DNA of 64,000 nt from Nocardia brasiliensis NBRC 14402 (GTDB lineage: Bacteria > Actinomycetota > Actinomycetes > Mycobacteriales > Mycobacteriaceae). This document shows positions 8,092 to 16,518 of this stretch, one piece after another; the first letter of the stretch is position 1; each line of letters opens with the position of its first letter. The notes beneath the pieces are model-generated. The model saw nothing but the letters and a program-made list of their open reading frames with translations. It had not been told where the DNA came from and ran no database searches. The translations under genes and the position numbers were made by a program. The stretch covers positions 1 through 64,000 of the forward strand of contig NZ_BAFT02000063.1 in NCBI RefSeq assembly GCF_000308475.2, read 5' to 3'.

Positions 8092-9099
8092 ATGCAACAG
8101 TCTAGGGGTTCGTGGGGTTGGGGAAAGTCACTCTTGTGCAGGGCCGGGGTGGCCGTGGCGCTGGCCGGAGCCGTAGTTCTCGGCTCCGGGCCGGCGCAGG
8201 CCGCGCCCCTCGGTTACCTGCCGCCCGAGGTGCCTTCCGAACCCGGCCCGTCGCAGTCCGATCATCTGGCCGCGGCGTGGTACAAGAAAGCACATCCGAA
8301 CGCGGTGCCGATCGGCACCAACAATTTCGACTGCAAGCCGACCGCCGGACGTCCGCGCCCGGTGGTCCTCGCACACGGCACCGACTCCAGCGCCTACTCC
8401 GATTGGTCCGGGATCGCACCGCAACTCACCGCGGCCGGATTCTGTGTCTTCGCGCTCAACTACGGCGGTAAGCCGGGCGCCGAAACCTTCGGCACCGAAG
8501 ATGTGGTGCTCAGCTCCTACCAGATCGGCGCGTTCGTCGATCAGGTACTGGCCGCGACCGGCGCCGAAAAGGTGGACCTGGTCGGCTTCTCGCAAGGCGC
8601 GACCGTCACGCGGTACTACCTCAACAAGCTCGGGGGAGCAGCCAAGGTCGGGCAGTGGGTCGGGCTCGCGTCGCCGAGCTACGGCGGCGTGATGTACGGC
8701 CTGGTGCCGATCGTGCAGGCGGTGCCCGGTGGAATGGCGGCCTTCGCCCGGGTGACCTCGCTGGCCGCGGTGCAGCAGGCGCAGGGCTCGACGATCATGG
8801 TCGAGTTGAACGCGGGCGGCGACACCGTGCCGGGTCCGCGCTACACCACGATCGGCAGCCGGGTCGACGAGATGATCCAGCCGTTCAGCAATATCGCGCT
8901 GCGCGGTGCGAACGCGACGAACATCGTGTTGCAGGACCGCTGCCCGACGAACCTGACCGGACACTTCCACATGGTCTACGACCCGTTCGTGCAGCAACTG
9001 CTGCTGACCGTGCTCGACCCGAGCGCGCCCGCGCCGGTCTGCCGGCCGGTCGCGCTCGGCACCGGGATCCCCGAGGTGATCGTCGCCGGGCACTCCTGA
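8092..9099 (+). CDS. Secreted class-2 lipase (alpha/beta hydrolase)
   Basis: 335-aa exported hydrolase. Residues 1-38 form a signal peptide (Arg, then an AVALAGAVVLG core ending in AQA-AP). The mature enzyme has the lipase class 2 layout: oxyanion-hole region VLAHGTDSSAYSDW, nucleophile elbow VGFSQGA with Ser about residue 167, and a C-terminal catalytic His in TGHFHMVYDP. It likely hydrolyses short- or medium-chain triacylglycerols or other esters outside the cell. The gene is monocistronic, between a PadR gene and def, and is not obviously linked to either. Confidence 0.85.
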   Translation: MQQSRGSWGWGKSLLCRAGVAVALAGAVVLGSGPAQAAPLGYLPPEVPSEPGPSQSDHLAAAWYKKAHPNAVPIGTNNFDCKPTAGRPRPVVLAHGTDSSAYSDWSGIAPQLTAAGFCVFALNYGGKPGAETFGTEDVVLSSYQIGAFVDQVLAATGAEKVDLVGFSQGATVTRYYLNKLGGAAKVGQWVGLASPSYGGVMYGLVPIVQAVPGGMAAFARVTSLAAVQQAQGSTIMVELNAGGDTVPGPRYTTIGSRVDEMIQPFSNIALRGANATNIVLQDRCPTNLTGHFHMVYDPFVQQLLLTVLDPSAPAPVCRPVALGTGIPEVIVAGHS

Positions 9100-9249
9100 G
9101 GACTTGCTCGCGGCGGGCGGCCGGGCGGAGGAACCGTCACCCCGCCCGACCGCACTCGAGTTCTACCAGCTTCCGACTGGTGAATCGGGGACATTCGGTC
9201 GTCTCACTAGAATGAGACGACCGTGTTCGTCCGCTTCCGGGAGTTTGCC

Positions 9250-9816
9250 GTGACCATTCAGCCTGTTCGCCTGTTCGGCGATCCCATTCTGCGCGCCCGC
9301 GCGGCGGAGGTCACCGCATTCGACCGGGAACTGCAGCAGCTGGTGACCGACCTGACCGACACCATGCACGACGACGGTGGCGTCGGAATGGCGGCACCGC
9401 AGATCGGAGTGGGGTTGCGTGTGTTCGTGTACGACACTCATGACGCGGCGGGGCATCTGGTGAACCCGCAGTGGGAAGTCATCGGCGACGAAGAGCAGGT
9501 CGGGCCGGAAGGCTGCCTGTCCATCCCCGGGGTGCGCCACGACACCCGGCGGGCGCTGCGGGTACGCGCCAGCGGCGTCGACATGCATGGCGCGCCAGTC
9601 GAATTCATCGCCGAAGGGCTGCTGGCGCGGTGCGTGCAGCACGAGACCGATCATCTCGACGGCGTGCTGTTCATCGATCGGCTCGACCCGGCCGAGCGCA
9701 AGGACGCGATGCGGACCATTCGCGAATCCGATTGGTTCAGTGCGGGTGTCACCGCCCGGCCGTCGCGGTCGGTGAGCGGAGCGGGCCAGGCCGGTCCGTT
9801 CGGACGGGGTCGCTGA
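9250..9816 (+). CDS. def: Peptide deformylase
   Basis: 188-aa metalloenzyme that removes the N-formyl group from nascent proteins. All three signature motifs are present: GVGMAAPQIG, EGCLSIP with metal-ligand Cys about 89, and QHETDHLDG with His131, Glu132 and His135. The start is GTG 9250 (VTIQPVRLFGDP), which matches family N-termini; an upstream GTG at 9223 would add nine residues. Its TGA overlaps the ATG of fmt by one base, so deformylation and formylation genes are translationally coupled, a common arrangement. Confidence 0.95.
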   Translation: MTIQPVRLFGDPILRARAAEVTAFDRELQQLVTDLTDTMHDDGGVGMAAPQIGVGLRVFVYDTHDAAGHLVNPQWEVIGDEEQVGPEGCLSIPGVRHDTRRALRVRASGVDMHGAPVEFIAEGLLARCVQHETDHLDGVLFIDRLDPAERKDAMRTIRESDWFSAGVTARPSRSVSGAGQAGPFGRGR

Positions 9817-10739
9817 TGCGCATCGTCTTCGCGGGCACGCCGGAACCGGCCGTGCCGTCGCTGCGTCGCTTCCTCGAATCCAGCCGGCACGACGTGATCG
9901 CCGTGGTCACCCGGCCCGACGCTGTCGCAGGCCGCGGCCGCAAGGTGACCCGCTCGCCGGTCGGCCTGCTCGCCGACGAGCACGGCATACCGGTGCTGAC
10001 CCCGCGGCGGCCGTCCGAACCCGAATTCATCGAGCAGCTCACCGAATTGGCGCCGGACTGCTGTCCGGTCGTGGCCTACGGGGCGTTGCTGCCGCAGCGG
10101 GTGCTCGACATCCCGCGCTTCGGCTGGATCAACCTGCACTTCTCGCTGCTGCCCGCCTGGCGCGGCGCGGCGCCGGTGCAGGCCGCGATCAACGCGGGCG
10201 ACGAGATCACCGGCGCGTCCACCTTCCAGATCGAAGCCGGCCTCGACACCGGACCGGTGTTCGGCACCGTCACCGAGAAGATCGACGTCACCGATACCGC
10301 AGGCATCCTGCTCGACCGGCTCGCCGAAAGCGGCGCCCGGTTGCTGGAAGCCACCCTGGACGGCGTGGAAGACGGGACGCTGCACTCGGTTCCGCAACCC
10401 GCCGAAGGCATTTCGCACGCCGCCAAGGTGACCGCCGAGGCCGCGCACATCCGCTGGGACCTGCCCGCCCTCGCCATCGGCCGCCGCATCCGCGCGGTCA
10501 CCCCGGCACCTGGCGCATGGACCGAAATCGGCGGTGCCCGACTGAAACTCGGACCCGTCGAACTCGTCGAAGAAGAGCTGCCGCCGCGCAGCATCGAGGT
10601 CCGCAAAGCGGGGGTCTTCGTCGGCACCGCGACCACCGCGGTCCGGCTCGACCAAGTCCAGCCCCAAGGCAAACGCATGATGGCGGCCCTCGACTGGGCC
10701 CGCGGGGCTCGCCTGCAACCCGGCGCGGAGTTCGAGTGA
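9816..10739 (+). CDS. fmt: Methionyl-tRNA formyltransferase
   Basis: 307-aa enzyme that transfers a formyl group from 10-formyltetrahydrofolate to initiator Met-tRNA. The N-terminal formyltransferase domain (1-205) carries the conserved INLHFSLLPAWRGAAPVQAA region with the catalytic Asn-His and, downstream, GLDTGPVF. The C-terminal OB-like domain (about 210-305) contains IRAVTPAPGAWT. The start ATG overlaps the def stop. rsmB follows 178 bp downstream, the same order as in mycobacteria. Confidence 0.95.
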   Translation: MRIVFAGTPEPAVPSLRRFLESSRHDVIAVVTRPDAVAGRGRKVTRSPVGLLADEHGIPVLTPRRPSEPEFIEQLTELAPDCCPVVAYGALLPQRVLDIPRFGWINLHFSLLPAWRGAAPVQAAINAGDEITGASTFQIEAGLDTGPVFGTVTEKIDVTDTAGILLDRLAESGARLLEATLDGVEDGTLHSVPQPAEGISHAAKVTAEAAHIRWDLPALAIGRRIRAVTPAPGAWTEIGGARLKLGPVELVEEELPPRSIEVRKAGVFVGTATTAVRLDQVQPQGKRMMAALDWARGARLQPGAEFE

Positions 10740-10917
10740 GGATCATCGATCGGACTCAGGGGTGGGCCGAGTGCGGCGGCGTGGCCTCGTCGCAGCATCC
10801 AGATCAGGTTCGCGGCGTCGCGCCGCGACCGCGACCAGAGCGGTGGAATATGACAGCACGGCGCAGTATCTCGGTACCCGGCCGGACTGTCGGCTCCCGG
10901 CGCGTCGGAGTGGTCGC

Positions 10918-12801
10918 GTGACACCGCCGGAAGGTAAGGGCGGCAACGAGTCTCGCGGTTCGAAGCCGGGCGGTTCGAGAAGTGGTAGTGGGTACACCGG
11001 GTCCGGTGCGGGCTCGGGACGCGAGGGATCCCGCGGTCGCAGCGATGCCGGTCGACCCGGCGGCCCCAACCGCTCGGCTGCGCGGAACGAAGAGCGCTCT
11101 GGAGCAGCTCGCTCCGGTGCGAAACAATCTGCTTCCCAGGCGAAGTGGAAGCGTGCCGACAACTCGGCAAGCGCACAACCCGACCCAAATGGTGCGGCCG
11201 GGACGGAGCGTCGTGCGCGGTCCGGGGGTCAACCGAACAGCGGCGCGACGAAAGGTGGTGCGCGCGTGGGCGGTCGGGACGGTGGGGCGGGCGGCGGTGG
11301 TGGCGTGGGTGCTTCGCGGTCCGGTGGTCGTTCAGGTGGGGCGGCGAATGGTGGTGCGCGCGTGGGTGGTCGAGCCGGTGGGGCGGCGCAGGGGGCCAAG
11401 CGCGGGTCCGGCGGCAAGGGGGAAGGGGTGGCGAAACGGGGTGGGAAGGATCGGGTTCCGGAGGGGGTGGATGCGGCTCGGCTTGTCGCGCGGGATGTGT
11501 TGCGGGCGGTGCGGGAGCGGGACGCGTATGCGAATCTCGTGCTGCCCGGCCTGCTTCGGGACCGGAAGGTGACGGGGCGGGACGCGGCGTTGGCGACCGA
11601 ACTCGCCTACGGTGCGTGCCGGTCGCAAGGCCTGCTGGATGCGGTGATCGAGGCCGGTGCGGGGCGCCCGATCGTCGAGATCGACGGTCCACTGCTGGAT
11701 GTGTTGCGGCTCGGCGTCTATCAACTGTTGCGGACCCGGATCGGTGCGCACGCCGCCGTGGACACCTCGGTGGCGCTCGCGCGTACCGAAGCCGGGGCGG
11801 GTAAAGCCGGATTCGTGAACGCGGTACTGCGACGCGCGGGGGAGAAAACCGTCGACGAGTGGGTGGAGACCCTGGCGCCGCGAGATCCCGTGGGCCACTT
11901 GGCTTTCGAGTTCGCGCACCCGGTGTGGATTGCGCAGGCATTCGCGGACGCGCTCGGCGCGCGAGCGGGCGAACTGCGCGACGCACTGGCCGCCGACGAC
12001 GCGCGCCCGGCCGTCCATCTGGTCGCCAGGCCCGGCGATATCACCGCCGAGGAACTGGCGCTGGTGACCGGCGGCGAGGAAGGGCGCTGGTCGCCGTACG
12101 CGGTCTATCTCGACGGCGGTGATCCCGGAAAGCTGGAGCCGGTCCGCGACGGCATGGCCGCCGTTCAGGACGAAGGCAGTCAGCTGGTCGCACTGGCGCT
12201 GACCAGGGCGCCGCTCGACGGACCGGACGGTGGCCGCTGGCTCGACCTCTGCGCCGGACCCGGCGGAAAGGCCGCGCTGCTCGGTGCGCTCGCCGGTATC
12301 GACGGGTTCCACGTCGACGCGGTGGAGCCCGCCGAGCATCGCGCCGAACTCGTCCGCAAGGCGGTGCACGGCCTGCCGGTCGACGTGCACGTCACCGACG
12401 GTCGCAGCAGCGGCCTGACACCCGGCTACGACCGCATCCTGGTCGACGCCCCGTGCACCGGTCTCGGCGCACTGCGCCGCCGTCCGGAGGCTCGCTGGCG
12501 CCGCACCCCCGCCGACGTCGCCGAACTGGTTCAGCTCCAGCGCGAATTGCTCACCGCCGCATGGGATCTGCTCCGCCCCGGCGGCGTCCTGCTGTACTCG
12601 ACCTGCTCGCCCCACCTCCCCGAAACGGTGGCGGTCGTCGCCGACGCGGTCCGCCGCACCGGCGCCGAACAACTCGACACCCGCGACCTCCTCCCCGGCG
12701 TGTCCGACGTAGGCGACGGCCCCACCGCACAACTGTGGCCGCACCGCCATGGCACCGACGCCATGTTCATGGCCGCCCTCCGCAAACCCGCCACCCCCTG
12801 A
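10918..12801 (+). CDS. rsmB: 16S rRNA m5C967 methyltransferase RsmB with long basic extension
   Basis: S-adenosylmethionine-dependent methyltransferase of the RsmB/Fmu family. Residues about 185-310 form the NusB-like RNA-binding domain (ARLVARDVLRAVRERDAYAN). The Rossmann domain follows, with LDLCAGPGGKAALL for cofactor binding. Both catalytic cysteines are present: DAPCTG (Cys about 513) and STCS (Cys about 563). The first 180 residues are a Gly/Ser/Arg-rich low-complexity tail (GGARVGGR repeats) likely to be disordered and RNA-binding. The start is uncertain; GTG 10918 (VTPPEGKGG) is preferred over an earlier frame opening at 10762 that is highly basic. Confidence 0.88.
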   Translation: MTPPEGKGGNESRGSKPGGSRSGSGYTGSGAGSGREGSRGRSDAGRPGGPNRSAARNEERSGAARSGAKQSASQAKWKRADNSASAQPDPNGAAGTERRARSGGQPNSGATKGGARVGGRDGGAGGGGGVGASRSGGRSGGAANGGARVGGRAGGAAQGAKRGSGGKGEGVAKRGGKDRVPEGVDAARLVARDVLRAVRERDAYANLVLPGLLRDRKVTGRDAALATELAYGACRSQGLLDAVIEAGAGRPIVEIDGPLLDVLRLGVYQLLRTRIGAHAAVDTSVALARTEAGAGKAGFVNAVLRRAGEKTVDEWVETLAPRDPVGHLAFEFAHPVWIAQAFADALGARAGELRDALAADDARPAVHLVARPGDITAEELALVTGGEEGRWSPYAVYLDGGDPGKLEPVRDGMAAVQDEGSQLVALALTRAPLDGPDGGRWLDLCAGPGGKAALLGALAGIDGFHVDAVEPAEHRAELVRKAVHGLPVDVHVTDGRSSGLTPGYDRILVDAPCTGLGALRRRPEARWRRTPADVAELVQLQRELLTAAWDLLRPGGVLLYSTCSPHLPETVAVVADAVRRTGAEQLDTRDLLPGVSDVGDGPTAQLWPHRHGTDAMFMAALRKPATP

Positions 12802-13262
12802 GCCCTGCGGGCGACTCCAGCTAGTCGCTCGGCCTACCGGTCGTCTGCGGGTCACCCCTCCGTGGACCGGCCACCCACGGATTGCCCACGGCCAACCTGT
12901 CCACAGAGGTTTGCCGCCCGTGGCCCACCACCGTATTCGGTACCGGCGCAAAGGGATCGGCCGCGCAGTCCTGCGGGCGAGTGCTCGGCCGGGAACGAGT
13001 TGTCTGCGGCGGGCCGGGGAGGCCTCCCGAGCGCTGATCTCGCGCGTCGCGGGCTCCGTCTCCGCGGTGACGAGGGGCGGCGCCGCCGGATCGGTCGAGG
13101 GCCACCGTCGTAGTCGTTGCGCTCTCATGGCTACCGGTGTCGGGGCTCGGCCGCGGAAGTCGACCCGTACGGCGGGTGCGCCGGACTGGGCCGCGTCCGC
13201 CCTCACGACTCGGGTTCCATTCGTCCAATCGTGACGGCGCAGGGGTACGGCATACTCGGGGT
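12802..13262. other. Intergenic, no gene recognised
   Basis: 461 bp between rsmB and the YjbR-type gene. Short frames on both strands have no recognisable product. A single CTGTCCACA near 12897 resembles a DnaA box but stands alone. CATACTC at about 13250, just before the next ATG, could be a -10 element. Confidence 0.4.
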
Positions 13263-13607
13263 ATGGCTCTGACCTGGCAGGATGTGGTGGCGGTGGCGAC
13301 CGAGCTGCCCGGTGTCGAGGAATCGACGTGGTGGCGCAGCCCGGCATTGAAGGTCGGCGGGAAAGGGTTCGGCAGGTTGCGGGTGGAGGCGGAGGGCGGG
13401 TTGGTGCTCGCCTGTGATCTCGCCGAGAAGGAGGCGCTGCTCGCGTCTGGTGACCCGGCGTTCTTCACCACCCCGCACTACGACGGCCACCCCTACATCC
13501 TGATCGACCTCGAACACATCGATCGGGACCACCTGCGCGAACTGCTGGACGACGCATGGTGGCGCACCGCCCCGCCGAAGCTCCGCACCCAGCGCCAACC
13601 GGAGTGA
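13263..13607 (+). CDS. MmcQ/YjbR family protein
   Basis: 114-aa soluble protein of the MmcQ/YjbR fold (double-wing DNA-binding-like). The pattern VAVATELPGVEESTWW near the N-terminus, ALKVGGKGFGRL, and C-terminal HIDRDHLRELLDDAWWRTAPPK follows the family, whose members are small, widespread and of unproven function. The start is ATG 13263 with a nearby CATACT-type -10. It ends one base before the convergent sigF gene, leaving no room for a terminator. Confidence 0.83.
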   Translation: MALTWQDVVAVATELPGVEESTWWRSPALKVGGKGFGRLRVEAEGGLVLACDLAEKEALLASGDPAFFTTPHYDGHPYILIDLEHIDRDHLRELLDDAWWRTAPPKLRTQRQPE

Positions 13608-13608
13608 A

Positions 13609-14511
13609 CTATTCCCGGCTGCTCTGTTCCCGCAGCCGGGCAAGGGTTTTCGCGAGGATGCGGGAGACGTGCATCTGCGAGATCCCCATCTGCTGCGCGA
13701 TCTGCGTCTGCGTCATCGACTCGAAGAACCGCATGGTGAGAATCCGGCGTTCCCGTTCGGGCAGGCCGGCCAGCAGCGGACGGATCGCGACGTACTCTTC
13801 GACCCGATCGAACTGGGTTTCTTCCTCGCCGAGGGTGTCGAGCAGCGAAGCGTCGGTGTCGCGGCCGAGCGTGGCCGCGTCGATGGAACTCGGCTGGTAG
13901 GCGTTGCCCGCGATGACGGCCTGGGTCACCTCGTCCGGGTCCACGTCCAGTTCGGCCGCGATCTCCTTCGCCGTCGGTGAGCGGCCGAGCCGCTGCGACA
14001 GCGCATCGATCGCGGCGCCGATGCGCAGGTGAGTTTCCTTGACCCGCCGCGGGACTCGCATCGCCCAGGTGTTGTCCCGGAAGTAGCGGCGCACCTCGCC
14101 CATGATGGTCGGCACCGCGAAGGACAGGAAATTGGAGCCGCGCTCGATATCGAAGCGGTCCACCGCGTGCACCAACCCGACCCGTGCCACCTGGGTCAGA
14201 TCGTCGAACGGTTCACCGCGCCCGCTGAATTTGCGCGCGATGTGATCGGCGAGCGGAATGCACCGGCTGATCAGTTCGGCACGGATCGCCGCATGCCGCG
14301 CGGTGCCCGCCGTGCTTGCGCCCAACTGCTGGAACAGCAAGCCGACATCGTCGTAACCCGCGACGGTGCTTGCCGTTTCGAGGGTTTCGCTGTCCTCGGC
14401 GGCGTCTTCCTCGCTGATCTTTTCGGCCTCGGCGGAGGTGGTTTCGGAATCGTCGGTGGCGGTTTCGGCGTCATCTCGTTCCGAGTCGAACACGGTGTCC
14501 TCGTCCGCCAC
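13609..14511 (-). CDS. sigF: SigB/SigF-type alternative sigma factor
   Basis: 300-aa sigma-70 group 3 protein. Region 2 (about residues 80-150) has DDLTQVARVGLVHAVDRFD and YFRDNTWAMRVPRRVKE, diagnostic of the SigF/SigB stress sigmas. Region 3 and region 4 follow, with LPERERRILTMRFFESMTQTQ and the -35-binding helix IAQQMGISQMHVSRIL. The N-terminal 55 residues are very acidic (Glu/Asp/Ser/Thr-rich) and unconserved. The GTG start overlaps the rsbW stop by one base. RsbW, the upstream gene, is the expected anti-sigma factor holding SigF inactive until a stress signal. Confidence 0.93.
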   Translation of the reverse strand: MADEDTVFDSERDDAETATDDSETTSAEAEKISEEDAAEDSETLETASTVAGYDDVGLLFQQLGASTAGTARHAAIRAELISRCIPLADHIARKFSGRGEPFDDLTQVARVGLVHAVDRFDIERGSNFLSFAVPTIMGEVRRYFRDNTWAMRVPRRVKETHLRIGAAIDALSQRLGRSPTAKEIAAELDVDPDEVTQAVIAGNAYQPSSIDAATLGRDTDASLLDTLGEEETQFDRVEEYVAIRPLLAGLPERERRILTMRFFESMTQTQIAQQMGISQMHVSRILAKTLARLREQSSRE

Positions 14512-14933
14512 TACGCTTTCCCCCGGACCCGACGGAACTCGACCGTCGTCGGATATCCGGATACTGCCGAGTCGAATGAATCCTGAGTGGCCTGGACCTC
14601 ATCGGTCAGGGTGCGCAGCACATGCCAGCCGAAACTGCGTTGATCGGGTAAGCCCTCCTTGTCGGCGATGCCGCTCACCTTGACCAGCAATTCGGTCTCG
14701 CCGACGGTGAAACGGCAGTGCAGGCTCGTCCCCGGACCCGCGACCGCGATGAGGGTGGAGCAGACCTCGTCGACCGCGAGCCGGATATCGGCCACCTCGT
14801 CCAATGTGAAATCGCTTAGTAGGACCAGAGTTTCGGCGAGCCCACGAACGATGGGCAGCTGCGTGACCGATGCGGCCACCCGAATCTCCACCGGGGTGCT
14901 GTAGAGCCCCTGTTCCGCCGAAATGTTGATCAC
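14511..14933 (-). CDS. rsbW: Anti-sigma factor RsbW (GHKL serine kinase)
   Basis: 140-aa protein with the GHKL ATPase fold: LSDFTLDEVADIRLAVDEVCS contains the N-box-type helix with the DEVCS Mg-ATP residues (motif about residues 45-65), and KVSGIADKEG, HVLRTLTDEV and GYPTTVEFRR follow. It would bind and inhibit SigF. The start is GTG 14933; a longer frame to 15134 would run through the rpe gene. The order rsbW-sigF is the one found in mycobacteria. No anti-anti-sigma gene is adjacent. Confidence 0.9.
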   Translation of the reverse strand: MINISAEQGLYSTPVEIRVAASVTQLPIVRGLAETLVLLSDFTLDEVADIRLAVDEVCSTLIAVAGPGTSLHCRFTVGETELLVKVSGIADKEGLPDQRSFGWHVLRTLTDEVQATQDSFDSAVSGYPTTVEFRRVRGKA

Positions 14934-14943
14934 CCTATGCAGG

Positions 14944-14968
14944 CTACCCACTCCCGCGCTGGGCAACC
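14944..14968 (-). promoter_or_regulatory. SigF-like promoter for rsbW-sigF
   Basis: On the minus strand GGTTG, then 14 bases, then GGGTAG resembles the mycobacterial SigF consensus (GGTTT-N15-17-GGGTAT). The -10 element ends only 11 bp before the rsbW GTG, implying an almost leaderless transcript, and an autoregulated stress operon. Confidence 0.45.
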
Positions 14969-14993
14969 CCCAGTACCGATAGACTGCGGCGTT

Positions 14994-15680
14994 GTGTCCA
15001 CCCCGACTTACGCGCGCCCGGCCGTCCCGATGATCGCCCCGTCCATCCTGTCCGCCGATTTCGCGCATCTCGCGGATGAGGCCCGAGCCGTCGAGGGCGC
15101 CGACTGGCTGCACGTCGACGTGATGGACGCGCACTTCGTTCCGAACCTGACCCTGGGCCTACCGGTGGTGGAAAGCCTGTTGAAGGCCACCGACATCCCG
15201 CTCGACTGCCACTTGATGATCGAGGACCCGGGCCGCTGGGCACCCCCGTACGCCGAGGCGGGCGCCTACAACGTGACCTTCCACGCCGAAGCGACCGACA
15301 ACCCCATCGCGGTGGCCCGCGACATCCGTGCGGCCGGCGCCAAGGCCGGGCTCTCGGTGAAGCCGAACACGCCGATCGAGCCGTACCTGGAGATTCTGCG
15401 CGAGTTCGACACGCTGCTGGTGATGAGCGTCGAGCCCGGCTTCGGCGGGCAGTCGTTCATCGCCGACGTCCTCGACAAGGCACGCACCGTCCGCCGCCTG
15501 GTCGACGCCGGCGAACTGCGCCTGCTGGTCGAAATCGACGGCGGCATCAACACCAACACCATCGAAGCCGCGGCGGAAGCAGGCATCGACTGCTTCGTCG
15601 CCGGATCCGCGGTCTACAACACCGCCGACCCCGCAGCCACCGTCCAGGCCCTCCGCAAACAAGCTGCCGCCCACCGCTGA
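14994..15680 (+). CDS. rpe: Ribulose-phosphate 3-epimerase
   Basis: 228-aa TIM-barrel enzyme interconverting ribulose-5-phosphate and xylulose-5-phosphate in the pentose-phosphate pathway. The conserved APSILSADFAHL, WLHVDVMDAHFVPNL (metal His/Asp), LDCHLMI, VMSVEPGFGGQSF and VEIDGGIN with catalytic Asp, and the phosphate-binding FVAGSAVY are all present. The start is GTG 14994 (VSTPTYARP). It is divergent from rsbW with 60 bp between. The stop codon lies inside the first copy of a 26-bp tandem repeat. Confidence 0.95.
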   Translation: MSTPTYARPAVPMIAPSILSADFAHLADEARAVEGADWLHVDVMDAHFVPNLTLGLPVVESLLKATDIPLDCHLMIEDPGRWAPPYAEAGAYNVTFHAEATDNPIAVARDIRAAGAKAGLSVKPNTPIEPYLEILREFDTLLVMSVEPGFGGQSFIADVLDKARTVRRLVDAGELRLLVEIDGGINTNTIEAAAEAGIDCFVAGSAVYNTADPAATVQALRKQAAAHR

Positions 15681-15750
15681 AACCGGCGGCCCGGTCTCAC
15701 TGCTGAAACCGGCGGCCCGGTCTCACTGCTGAAACCGGCGGCCCGGTCAC
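15676..15750. repeat. 26-bp tandem repeat, three copies
   Basis: The unit starts GCTGAAACCGGCGGCCCGGT and continues CTCACT. Copies begin at 15676, 15702 and 15728; the third is cut after 23 bases. The first copy includes the rpe TGA, so the array grew directly from the end of the gene. Confidence 0.85.
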
Positions 15751-15834
15751 CGGCGGAGCGGGGAGTCGCCGACCGCAGGACCCGGTGGCACTACCCGTAA
15801 AATTCGGCGCGGCGTACGGCTGTCGCAGGTTGCC

Positions 15835-15853
15835 GCCACCTGAAATAGGTGGC
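15835..15853. repeat. Small hairpin, 7-bp stem
   Basis: GCCACCT-GAAAT-AGGTGGC, a perfect short stem-loop 150 bp after rpe. Its TGCCGCCACC flank recurs in the larger hairpin at 15881, so the two may share an origin. Confidence 0.55.
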
Positions 15854-15880
15854 CGCCGTCCGCTGAACACTTGGACAGTT

Positions 15881-15941
15881 GATCACCAGGTAATGGTGGC
15901 GGCATCGGCCGAGAGGGTGCCGCCACCATTACCTGGTGATC
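15881..15941. repeat. Perfect 24-bp-arm inverted repeat
   Basis: The left arm 15881-15904 (GATCACCAGGTAATGG then TGGCGGCA) is the exact reverse complement of the right arm 15918-15941; the loop is 13 bases. There is no U-tract, so a standard terminator is not obvious. It could be a miniature mobile-element relic, a protein-binding palindrome or an RNA-end-protecting hairpin. Confidence 0.8.
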
Positions 15942-15967
15942 GCCTGACCAACTCCCGGCCGTGCCGA

Positions 15968-16510
15968 TCTCGCGTCCAGCTTTCCGAACTTGCGTTGCGC
16001 CTTCCTGAAATCGGGGGGGCCTTCTTGAACTCGGGGGGCCTCCCGAACTTGCGTCGGCCGTCCCTGACCTCGCGTCGGCCGTCCTGAACGCGCGTCGAGT
16101 CGTTCTGAACGCGCGTCGAGTCGTTCTGAACGCGCGTCGAGTCGTTCTGAACGCGCGTCGAGTCGTTCTGAACGCGCGTCGAGTCGTTCTGAACGCGCGT
16201 CGAGTCGTTCTGAACGCGCGTCGAGTCGTTCTGAACGCGCGTCGAGTCGTTCTGAACGCGCGTCGAGCCGCCCTGAACGCGCGTCGAGCCGCCCTGAACG
16301 CGCGTCGAGCCGCCCTGAACGCGCGTCGAGCCGCCCTGAATTCACGTAGGGCCGCCTGGGCTCGTGTCGGCTCGCGCTCGATTTGCGTTGCGCCGTATCT
16401 GAATTCGTGTCAGCCGTCCCCAACTCGCACGGGTCGCCGTGAACTCGGGTTGCGCCGTCCTGAGCCTGGGGCACGTCCCGAACTTGCGTTGCGCCGCCCG
16501 GAACTTACGT
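15968..16510. repeat. Tandem-repeat array with 21-bp homogenised core
   Basis: From 16084 to 16335 there are twelve units of 21 bp, CTGAACGCGCGTCGAGTCGT plus T. The first nine have TCGTT and the last three CCGCC at the end. On both sides the same theme continues in degenerate form (CCGAACTTGCGTTGCGCC, CTGACCTCGCGTCGGCC, CTGAATTCGTGTCAGCC) at 20-22 bp spacing from about 15968 to 16510. The unit contains the palindrome ACGCGCGT. Because 21 is a multiple of three the array is open in several frames (a minus-strand frame reads LDARSER repeats), but I do not consider it coding. Confidence 0.9.
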
Positions 16511-16518
16511 GCCAACCC

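Noticed and set aside
12890..12910. DnaA-box-like CTGTCCACA suggesting a replication origin
   Set aside because: A single imperfect site, no AT-rich unwinding region, and no dnaA or dnaN nearby.
16084..16335. Repeat array as a CRISPR
   Set aside because: Units are contiguous with no spacers, and no cas gene is in the window.
15929..16474. Minus-strand open frame with LDARSER/LDARSGR heptad repeats
   Set aside because: The frame is open only because the 21-bp DNA repeat is a multiple of three. There is no ribosome site, the flanks decay into unrelated residues and other frames are equally open.
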